DNA of 36,207 bases, taken from positions 1-36,207 of the forward strand of contig RHBS01000007.1 of the NCBI GenBank assembly GCA_010030895.1. The letters are read 5' to 3'. Every line of letters begins with the position of its first letter. Within the stretch, counting starts at the first letter, position 1. This DNA comes from Actinomycetota bacterium (GTDB lineage Bacteria > Actinomycetota > Actinomycetes > Nanopelagicales > Nanopelagicaceae). The position numbers and the translations under genes were made by a program. Of the stretch, positions 29,604-36,207 are shown in pieces. The notes below the pieces were generated by a model. It was not told the origin of the DNA and made no database searches. It was given only the letters and a program-made list of their open reading frames with translations.

Positions 29604-30698
29604 TTATTCATCGGAGATTTTTGCATAAGCAGGTTTAATAACATTATTAATAATATCAACTCTTTCATCATATGAAATGAAAGCACTTTCAAGCGCATTA
29701 ATTGTTACAAGTTGAAGATCTGAAAACGTCCAATTAAATGAATCAACACATCGTTGCATCTCATTACTCATTGAGGTGTTACTCATTAATCTATTGTCAG
29801 TATTTAAGGTAACTTGGAAATTCAACTTTAGTAACTTACCAATTGGATGTTCTGAATAAGTTTTTGCCACCCCAGTTTGCAAATTAGAGGTTGGACACAA
29901 TTCAAGCGCAATTCGACTATCTCTAATATATGAAGCAAGCAAACCAATCTTTGGGGATGTGGAACTGAAATCTATATCATCAATGATTCTTACCCCATGT
30001 CCTAACCTTTCAGCGCCACAAATTTGAACTGCCTCCCAGATTGAAGGTAAACCGAAAGCTTCCCCGGCATGAATAGTGAAATGAGCATTTTCTTTTCGTA
30101 AATATGAAAACTCCTCTAGCTGATTAGTTGGGGGAAATCCATCTTCAGGACCGGCAATATCAAAGCCGACTACTCCCTGATTTCGATACTTTACAACCGC
30201 TTTTGCCGCCTCCATTGATCTATTACTTTGGCGCATTCCACAAAGTAATGATTTCACTTTAATTTTATTTCCCTCAGATGCAGCCTCTGCCATGCCCTGT
30301 TTGTAACCTTCAATAGTTGCATCAACTACTTGATCTATGGTTAATCCTTGCTCAGTCGATAACTCTGGTGCACCTCTAACCTCTGCATAAACAACTCCAT
30401 CTCTTGCTAAATCAATGACACACTCTCTTGCAACCTGAATTATTCCCTCTCTAGTTTGTATAACTGCAACTGTGTGGGCAAAAGTCTCAAGGTAGCGAAC
30501 TAATGATCCTGAGTTACAAGAATCTTCAAACCACTTTGCAAGTTCTGTTGGATTATCGGTTGGCAATTTTGAATATCCAATTCGATCTGCAATCTCAATA
30601 ACGGTTGCAGGCCGTAATCCACCATCTAAATGATCATGCAGTAAGGCTTTTGGGATTCGCTTAATTTGCTCAGAAGTTGGAGTTCTAGCTAATGACAT
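29604..30698 (-). CDS. add: Adenosine deaminase
   Basis: A 364-residue zinc hydrolase converting (deoxy)adenosine to (deoxy)inosine, which PNP can then cleave. Zinc and catalytic residues are visible: H21 and H23 (LHDHLDGGL), H210 and E213 (HAGEAFG), H234 (GHGVRI), and D301 in NTDNRLMS. The NTDN form is typical of actinobacterial Add. The ATG abuts the deoA stop (TAAATG). Its 3' end is 1 base from the end of the convergent short ALDH gene. The order cdd-deoA-add matches M. tuberculosis Rv3315c-Rv3313c. Confidence 0.95.
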   Translation of the reverse strand: MSLARTPTSEQIKRIPKALLHDHLDGGLRPATVIEIADRIGYSKLPTDNPTELAKWFEDSCNSGSLVRYLETFAHTVAVIQTREGIIQVARECVIDLARDGVVYAEVRGAPELSTEQGLTIDQVVDATIEGYKQGMAEAASEGNKIKVKSLLCGMRQSNRSMEAAKAVVKYRNQGVVGFDIAGPEDGFPPTNQLEEFSYLRKENAHFTIHAGEAFGLPSIWEAVQICGAERLGHGVRIIDDIDFSSTSPKIGLLASYIRDSRIALELCPTSNLQTGVAKTYSEHPIGKLLKLNFQVTLNTDNRLMSNTSMSNEMQRCVDSFNWTFSDLQLVTINALESAFISYDERVDIINNVIKPAYAKISDE

Positions 30699-31994
30699 TT
30701 AAGCCTCAATTCTCTCTAGAATTAGTGGTAACTGATTTACTTCGGAGTCTTCAGTTCCAATGGTGAACGCACCAGTTAAAGCTTCCTTAGCTCGATCAAA
30801 TCTTGAAGAATCATCGGTATGTAAAGTTAAAATTGTTTGACCAACTTTTACATTCGCGCCAGGTTTTACATGGATTTCAATACCAGCCCCATGTTGTAGT
30901 AAATCACCTTGCTTTTGCCGGCCAGCACCTAAGCGCCATGCGCTAACACCAACTTTGAGAGCATCTAAAGATAACAATTTTCCAGTGGAATCTGCCTTAA
31001 CTTCAATTTTATCTTTTGCAACAGGCAGAGGTGCATCATTGTTACCACCTTGTGCCTTAATCATTTTTCTCCAAACATCCATAGCAGCACCATTTTTAAG
31101 TGCAGTCGCAGGATCCATCTTTGGTTTTATTTTTGCAGCAGTCAACATTTCATTTGCTAATATCAAAGTTAATTCAACGACATCGCTTGGCCCTCCACCA
31201 GCTAGTACCTCTAAGGTTTCTCTTACTTCTAAGGAATTACCGACAGTTAATCCAAGTGGCACATCCATTGCAGTTACTAATGCCCTGGTCACTACTCCAG
31301 CTCGATTTCCTAGATCCACCATGGTTTTAGCCAGTAAACTGGCTTTTTTTGGGTCACTCATAAAGGCACCAGATCCAGTTTTAACATCCAAAACTAATGC
31401 TCCAGTGCCCTCCGCAATTTTCTTACTCATAATAGATGATGCAATTAGTGGAATTGATTCAACTGTGCCCGTGACATCGCGAAGTGCATAAAGTTTTTTA
31501 TCCGCTGGAGCTAAACCACTTCCGGCAGCACAAATAACGGCTCCGCATTCTTGTATTACCTTAAGCATTTGCTGATTAGTGATATTGGCATTCCAGCCAG
31601 AAATCGACTCTAACTTATCTAATGTTCCACCAGTATGACCTAATCCTCGGCCAGATAATTGCGGAACCGCACCACCGCAAGCAGAAACTAATGGAGCAAG
31701 TGGAAGAGTTATTTTATCCCCAACTCCACCCGTTGAATGCTTATCAACCGTAGGTCGATCCAAAATTGACCAATTCATTTTTTCCCCACTCGCAATCATG
31801 GCATCAGTCCATCTAAAAGTTTCTCGATCATTCATGCCATTTAATAAAATTGCCATCAACAATGCTGACATTTGCTCATCAGCTATTAGCCCCTTGGTAT
31901 AAGAATCAATAGTCCAGTCAATTTGTTCATCACTTAATTCCTGCTTATCTCTTTTTGCAGAAATTATTTCAACCGCTGTAAATTTTGTGCTCAT
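30699..31994 (-). CDS. deoA: Thymidine phosphorylase
   Basis: A 431-residue pyrimidine nucleoside phosphorylase. It has the conserved phosphate/substrate segment KHSTGGVGDK (from residue 85), the family signature SGRGLGHTGGTLDKLESI, VKTGSGAFM, and the C-terminal swivel domain with GAGIEIHVKPGANVKVGQTI. It splits thymidine and deoxyuridine (the latter from Cdd) to base and deoxyribose 1-phosphate. Some homologues also accept uridine. It starts immediately after the cdd stop (TAAATG), in an importer-cdd-deoA-add operon. Confidence 0.95.
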   Translation of the reverse strand: MSTKFTAVEIISAKRDKQELSDEQIDWTIDSYTKGLIADEQMSALLMAILLNGMNDRETFRWTDAMIASGEKMNWSILDRPTVDKHSTGGVGDKITLPLAPLVSACGGAVPQLSGRGLGHTGGTLDKLESISGWNANITNQQMLKVIQECGAVICAAGSGLAPADKKLYALRDVTGTVESIPLIASSIMSKKIAEGTGALVLDVKTGSGAFMSDPKKASLLAKTMVDLGNRAGVVTRALVTAMDVPLGLTVGNSLEVRETLEVLAGGGPSDVVELTLILANEMLTAAKIKPKMDPATALKNGAAMDVWRKMIKAQGGNNDAPLPVAKDKIEVKADSTGKLLSLDALKVGVSAWRLGAGRQKQGDLLQHGAGIEIHVKPGANVKVGQTILTLHTDDSSRFDRAKEALTGAFTIGTEDSEVNQLPLILERIEA

Positions 31995-32381
31995 TTACTT
32001 AAGATCCTCAGGACCAAATGCCCAAGGGAGTAAGTAGGAAAACGGCTTTGGGCCTTCAGGGGTCATAAAAAGCATTTCGTTTCCCCCGTGCTCAAATAAA
32101 AGTTGTCTACACCTTCCGCACGGCGATAAGTAATTACCATTACCATCCACGCAAACGGCTGCTATTAATTTTCCGCCTCCAGTTGCAGTTAGGCTAGAAA
32201 TTAATCCGCACTCAGCACATAGTCCAACGCCATAACTTGCATTCTCGCTATTACATCCAACTACTATTCGGCCATCATCAACTAAAGCTGCAACACCAAC
32301 TTTAAAATTTGAATATGGGGCATAGGCATTTTTCATTACCTCTTTAGCAGCCTGATGTAGTTTTTCCCAATCAATATTCAC
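31995..32381 (-). CDS. cdd: Cytidine deaminase
   Basis: A 128-residue homotetrameric-type cytidine deaminase turning (deoxy)cytidine into (deoxy)uridine. Zinc ligands are C55, C88 and C91 (GLCAECG and SPCGRCRQ), with the proton-shuttling E57. The N-terminal AYAPYSNFKVGVAAL and CNSENASYG are characteristic. The start is GTG at 32381, 25 bases after the permease stop; no strong Shine-Dalgarno is visible. It is co-directional with the importer genes upstream. Confidence 0.94.
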   Translation of the reverse strand: MNIDWEKLHQAAKEVMKNAYAPYSNFKVGVAALVDDGRIVVGCNSENASYGVGLCAECGLISSLTATGGGKLIAAVCVDGNGNYLSPCGRCRQLLFEHGGNEMLFMTPEGPKPFSYLLPWAFGPEDLK

Positions 32382-32406
32382 GGGTTAATTGTCCTATGAA
32401 TGATGA

Positions 32407-33675
32407 TTATTTTGTACCGCGAAGATATGGGATTCCATCAGCAGCTGGAGCACGAACCCGCCCTATAAGTCCTGAAACTGCGATTATGGTCGCAATATAA
32501 GGGATCATCAACATGAATTCAGAAGGAATTGGTACCCCAGCAATTGATAAATTACTTTGCAAACTGTTGGTAAACCCAAAGAATAAAGCTGCGATTAGAG
32601 CACCCTTAGGACTCCATTTTCCAAATATTAAACAGGCAAGTGCAATAAATCCGGCTCCCGCCGTCATAGATTGGGAGAAAACGCCAACCGCACCAATTGT
32701 GAATACAGCCCCACCAATTCCAGCAACCGCCCCCGCAATAATGACATTTCTAAATCGTAATTTATTTACATCTATCCCTACGCTATCGGCTGCAATTGGA
32801 AGTTCACCAACTGCACGAGTGCGCAATCCCCATTTTGATTTGAATAGAGCAATTTGAATCACTGTAACAATTACATACATTAAATAAACAATAATTGTCT
32901 GATTAAATAAAATTGGACCAATTATTGGAATTTTAGAAAGAATTGGAATCGGAATTGCTGAAAAGCTTCTGGCAGCATTCCATGTACTCTCATAAGGTAC
33001 TAGAAGCACAGTGTAAAAAAAGTTTGTCAAGCCGAGAACTAATACATTTATAACAAATCCTAATATGACTTGATCTACCTGGAATCTAATCGAGAAGTAA
33101 GCCAAAATCCAAGACACTAACGCACCTGCAATAGGAGCAGAAATCAATCCCCAAATTAGGTTTTGAGAAAGGCTAGCCACAATAGCTGAGATAAATGCTG
33201 CGAAAAGTAATTGGCCTTCAATTGCAATATTTATCACTCCAGATTTTTCACATAGAAGCCCAGCCATTGAACCAAATATAAGTGGGACTGCTAATAAGAC
33301 TGCTGCCTGGAGTAAACCTGTCAGTGGTATAAATTTCCCAGCAGCTGCCCATGTTAAAAATGCCATTATGGATCCAAAACCAAAAATCACACTTCCTAAG
33401 GTGATCTTCCGATTTGTTTTGAACTGAATGTAAGAGATTGCTAGGCCAATTAATGCAAGCAAAAGAAAAATTAAAACACCAGATTTAGAGCCAATTTTCC
33501 ACTCACTAATCAGCTTCCACTCATCTCCTAAGAAAAAGCCATAGACAACTGGTTCAACTCTAGATGATGAGATATAAAAAATATAAACAAAAATAAACAA
33601 TAAAATCACCATAGATATGACGCCATTTTTTCTTCGCCTTTGCAGCGCATTCAACTGTGCCATTAGCCATTCCAA
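32407..33675 (-). CDS. ABC transporter permease, nucleoside type (second permease)
   Basis: A 422-residue integral membrane protein of the BPD_transp_2 family. About ten helices are visible, with the family core GSMAGLLCEKSGVINIAIEG and a later GAVAGIGGAVFTIGAVGVFS. This matches YufQ/NupC-type permeases that pair with a second permease and a double ATPase for nucleoside uptake. I use the ATG at 33675, with AAAGG before it, overlapping the first permease by 13 bases. The ATG at 33663 in the TAATG overlap is an equally reasonable start. It precedes cdd in the same operon. Confidence 0.9.
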   Translation of the reverse strand: MEWLMAQLNALQRRRKNGVISMVILLFIFVYIFYISSSRVEPVVYGFFLGDEWKLISEWKIGSKSGVLIFLLLALIGLAISYIQFKTNRKITLGSVIFGFGSIMAFLTWAAAGKFIPLTGLLQAAVLLAVPLIFGSMAGLLCEKSGVINIAIEGQLLFAAFISAIVASLSQNLIWGLISAPIAGALVSWILAYFSIRFQVDQVILGFVINVLVLGLTNFFYTVLLVPYESTWNAARSFSAIPIPILSKIPIIGPILFNQTIIVYLMYVIVTVIQIALFKSKWGLRTRAVGELPIAADSVGIDVNKLRFRNVIIAGAVAGIGGAVFTIGAVGVFSQSMTAGAGFIALACLIFGKWSPKGALIAALFFGFTNSLQSNLSIAGVPIPSEFMLMIPYIATIIAVSGLIGRVRAPAADGIPYLRGTK

Positions 33676-34835
33676 CCTTTTGCTGCCATAGATTTCGTTT
33701 CAATGTTTTTCTTAAGCCTAAACAGCATCTTTAAAAGGGCAGGGGCCGCAATAAATAAAACTATTAAGGCTTGAATTACTTGAATGATTTCAGCTGAGGT
33801 ACCGGTATTTGAAAGTAAAGTCCTACCACCTGTTTGTAAAGCCCCAAATAGAAGGGCACCAAATAATGTTCCGATCGGAGTTGCTTGCCCTAACAGTGCG
33901 ACGGTAATGGCATCAAAGCCAATACTTCCAGCCACACCGGCAGTAAGTGCGTACTCAGTTCCGATTAAATGTATGGCACCACCAAGTCCGGCCAAACCAC
34001 CACAAATAAACATTGTTAAGGTAGTAACTACTGGTACAGAGATTCCTGCAGTTCTAGCTGCACTAGCATTGGCACCAACTGCACGAAATTTAAATCCAAG
34101 CGTACTTTTATTCAGTAACCACCAAACCAAATAGGTAACAAAAAGTGCGATAAATATTCCTAAATGGATGCGTAAATCAGCGCCAAACAACTTTGGTAGT
34201 CGTGCGCTTGGATTAACATCTGGAGCGATTGGATCAAATCTTTGAGGCCGCAAAAATACTGAAGTTTTAAGAAGCCATAGTATGAATAATGCAGCTACAT
34301 AATTAAGCATAATTGTCACAATTACTTCATGAGCGCCGGTTTTGGCTTTCAGTAGTCCAACAATTCCTCCAAAAATTCCTCCAAAAAATATTCCGGCAAG
34401 TAATACGAGTGGGACATGGATTAATGGTGGAAAATTAAAATTGAATCCAACATAGGAAGCTCCTATAGCTCCAAATATAAATTGGCCTTGTGCTCCAATA
34501 TTGAACAATCCTGCTCGAAAAGCTAATGCTACGGCCAAACCAGCAAAAATTAATGGAATAGAAGTAACAATTGTTTCCGATAATGGATAAAGACCTCGAA
34601 TTACTCCAGATTCTCTTGCTAAATTAACATCATAAACTGAACCCTGAAAAATCGCTAAGTATGAATTTCCAATTCTTGCACCTGCAGCTGTTAAAAATTT
34701 ACCTGGTGAATTAAGCTGACCCATAATAATCGGATCTGAAACTACAATAATTATGCCACCAATAAAGAAAGCAAATATGAACGATAATGTTGGTAGTAAT
34801 GCAATTCTTTGAAGTTTAATAAAAAATAATTTCAT
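33663..34835 (-). CDS. ABC transporter permease, nucleoside type (first permease)
   Basis: A 390-residue membrane protein of the BPD_transp_2 family (YufP/NupB type) with about ten helices. The conserved core is LAFRAGLFNIGAQGQFIFGA, followed by KAKTGAHEVIVTIMLNYVA and GGLAGLGGAIHLIGTEYALT. It forms the channel with the second permease and is powered by the ATPase encoded just upstream. Its ATG overlaps the ATPase stop by one base (TAATG). The family imports nucleosides; specificity is inferred from the linked cdd, deoA and add genes. Confidence 0.92.
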   Translation of the reverse strand: MKLFFIKLQRIALLPTLSFIFAFFIGGIIIVVSDPIIMGQLNSPGKFLTAAGARIGNSYLAIFQGSVYDVNLARESGVIRGLYPLSETIVTSIPLIFAGLAVALAFRAGLFNIGAQGQFIFGAIGASYVGFNFNFPPLIHVPLVLLAGIFFGGIFGGIVGLLKAKTGAHEVIVTIMLNYVAALFILWLLKTSVFLRPQRFDPIAPDVNPSARLPKLFGADLRIHLGIFIALFVTYLVWWLLNKSTLGFKFRAVGANASAARTAGISVPVVTTLTMFICGGLAGLGGAIHLIGTEYALTAGVAGSIGFDAITVALLGQATPIGTLFGALLFGALQTGGRTLLSNTGTSAEIIQVIQALIVLFIAAPALLKMLFRLKKNIETKSMAAKGWNG

Positions 34836-36207
34836 TATTTAATACCAGCCATCATTAAACCTAGTTTTTCTCGAGAAACTTCTGGACCGACCTCGCCAAC
34901 AATATCTCCCTTATACATGACAACTATGCGATCTGCTAACTCAAGAACCTCATCTAGTTCACTGCTAATCAAAAGTATTGCTCGATTTGCACTTCGCTCA
35001 GCGAGTAACTTTTCATAAACAAACTCAATAGAGCCAACATCTAAACCTCTTGTTGGCTGCGAAGCTACTACAAGTTTTACTTCCCTGGAAAGCTCCCTAG
35101 CTAATACAACTTTTTGTTTATTTCCACCTGAAAGTGAGGATGCCATATCTGAAATACTTTGAGTTCGAATATCAAACTCGTTGACTAATTTAGTGGCATT
35201 ATTTTTAATATAATTTGAATCTAAGCGACCTTTATTGGCTACCGGTGATAGATCATGGACATCAAGTATTAGATTTTCGACAATACTAAAACTACTAATC
35301 AATCCATCTAGCTCTCTAGATTCAGGAATATAAGCAATTCCCGTCCGCAATGAATCTTGTACGGTACTACCTAGAATCTCCTGATCATCTAACTTAATTG
35401 AGCCTAAGACATGATCCTCTAAATTAACGATGGCCCTTGCTAATTCTGATTGACCATTTCCTTGAACACCTGCAATAGCAAGAATTTCACCAGCTCTGAC
35501 CTGTAATGAGAGTGAGTTAATTATTTTTCTGCCAGATGTATCAGAAACACTCAATTCATCAATATCTAGGATTATTTTTCCTGGTTTAATCGCAATTTTT
35601 TCTGGAGCTAAATCAACTTGTCTGCCAACCATCATACTTGCTAGTTCCTCTTGCGAGGTATTTGATGCAACGGTATTAACGACTTTGCCAAGTCTTATGA
35701 TCGTAATTTTATCTGCGACTTCTTGAACTTCTCGAAGTTTATGAGTAATAAATATTATCGAGGTTCCTTTACCTTTTAATGTCCGCATAATGCTTAACAA
35801 CTCATCAGTCTCTTGTGGTGTCAGCACGGCAGTAGGTTCATCCAAAATCAATACTTTTGCATCATAAATCAGTGCTTTTATGATTTCCACTCTTTGCTGT
35901 ACGCCAACCGGTAAATCTTCTATCAATGCATCTGGATCAATATCAAACTTAAATTCATCAGCTAATGATTTGATTCTCTTCTTCACCTCATCTAAAGATA
36001 AAAATCCACCTTTGGACTGTTCTCGTCCTAGTGCAATATTTTCTGCGACCGTGAAGACCGGAATCAGCATAAAATGCTGATGCACCATACCAATTCCATA
36101 CTTAAGAGCATCTGCTGGTTCATTAATTGTTACTTCTTTATCTTCAACAAGTATTTTTCCAGAATCGGCTTTCACTAAGCCATAAACAATATTCATTAAG
36201 GTAGATT
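34835..36207 (-). CDS. Nucleoside ABC transporter ATPase with two nucleotide-binding domains (partial, cut by right edge)
   Basis: The frame continues beyond the edge. The last codons read STL before MNIVYGL, the end of a Walker A motif (GKSTL), so the true N-terminus lies outside. The first NBD has MVHQHFMLIP (Q-loop), LPVGVQQRVEIIKAL (variant signature) and VLILDEPTAVLTP (Walker B). The second NBD has AGVQGNGQSELARAI, where the Walker A lysine is absent, then SLSGGNKQKVVLAREL and ASQPTRGLD. This asymmetry is normal for YufO/BmpB-type importers of the sugar/nucleoside CUT2-like class. A periplasmic-type lipoprotein (Bmp) gene is expected just beyond the edge. Confidence 0.93.
   Translation of the reverse strand, partial: STLMNIVYGLVKADSGKILVEDKEVTINEPADALKYGIGMVHQHFMLIPVFTVAENIALGREQSKGGFLSLDEVKKRIKSLADEFKFDIDPDALIEDLPVGVQQRVEIIKALIYDAKVLILDEPTAVLTPQETDELLSIMRTLKGKGTSIIFITHKLREVQEVADKITIIRLGKVVNTVASNTSQEELASMMVGRQVDLAPEKIAIKPGKIILDIDELSVSDTSGRKIINSLSLQVRAGEILAIAGVQGNGQSELARAIVNLEDHVLGSIKLDDQEILGSTVQDSLRTGIAYIPESRELDGLISSFSIVENLILDVHDLSPVANKGRLDSNYIKNNATKLVNEFDIRTQSISDMASSLSGGNKQKVVLARELSREVKLVVASQPTRGLDVGSIEFVYEKLLAERSANRAILLISSELDEVLELADRIVVMYKGDIVGEVGPEVSREKLGLMMAGIK

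Noticed and set aside
30955-31491. A 178-codon open frame on the plus strand
   Set aside because: It lies wholly antisense to the well-supported deoA gene, and its translation shows no recognisable domain; it is a mirror of deoA codon use.
1-36207. Search for tRNA or rRNA genes, CRISPR arrays, insertion sequences, prophage genes and riboswitches
   Set aside because: Spacers are too short and none shows cloverleaf, repeat-spacer or terminal-repeat structure; no transposase, integrase or Cas motif was seen in the translated frames.

Overview
The window is an AT-rich (G+C below about 40% by eye), very gene-dense piece of an actinobacterial chromosome. Actinobacterial hallmarks are spread through it: a WhiB Fe-S regulator, the mycothiol deacetylase MshB, the small families DUF3107 and DUF3117, the actinobacterial form of DapD, and gene neighbourhoods that match Mycobacterium (htrA-tatB-mrp, tetR-DUF3107, deoD-pmmB and add-deoA-cdd). 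Low G+C, almost no intergenic DNA and reduced gene neighbourhoods point to a streamlined free-living actinobacterium such as the freshwater acI/Nanopelagicales group. That assignment is an inference. I saw no rRNA, tRNA, CRISPR array, insertion sequence, prophage or integrase, and no gap longer than about 125 bases.

Layout. 1-4070 (minus strand): a large membrane glycosyltransferase cut by the left edge, whiB, a sugar-nucleotide pyrophosphorylase, dapC and fdxA. 4160-6933: a tiny SH3-like protein coupled to cysS, facing a membrane protein and mshB. 7000-9647: tetR and DUF3107 facing a PHP phosphatase and an EamA exporter. 9711-17666: an MgtE_N/CBS protein and DUF1003 facing a long minus-strand run (LOG, SRPBCC, sigma region 4-like protein, DUF3117, leucyl aminopeptidase, O-methyltransferase, htrA, tatB, mrp). 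17711-23930: dapD, a GT2 glycosyltransferase, an LCP ligase, UDP-glucose dehydrogenase, a CoA-binding protein, a decayed PurK homologue and maf. 23950-36207: a nucleoside catabolism island of two convergent operons. One encodes PNP, a phosphopentomutase-type enzyme, DeoC and two aldehyde dehydrogenases. The other encodes an ABC nucleoside importer, Cdd, DeoA and Add.

How the genes work together. The last 12 kb encodes import of nucleosides, deamination (Cdd, Add), phosphorolysis (DeoA, PNP), isomerisation of the pentose 1-phosphate, cleavage by DeoC and oxidation of the released aldehyde. This would let the cell use dissolved nucleosides as a source of bases, carbon and energy. The rest is envelope assembly (glycosyltransferases, LCP, UGDH), diaminopimelate synthesis (DapC, DapD), mycothiol synthesis and envelope protein quality control and export.

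Most notable observations. (1) Eleven genes have a TANNNT -10 hexamer ending exactly 6 bases before the start codon and no Shine-Dalgarno, which is the signature of leaderless transcription. (2) The purK-position gene beside maf is an intact reading frame that lacks the ATP-grasp N-lobe and the substrate-site motifs, so it looks like a retained pseudoenzyme. (3) A short aldehyde dehydrogenase without its catalytic domain is translationally coupled to a complete one. (4) All six convergent gene junctions overlap or abut, leaving no room for ordinary terminators. (5) sigE and rseA are absent from their usual place beside htrA, while a 69-residue protein resembling only sigma region 4 lies nearby.
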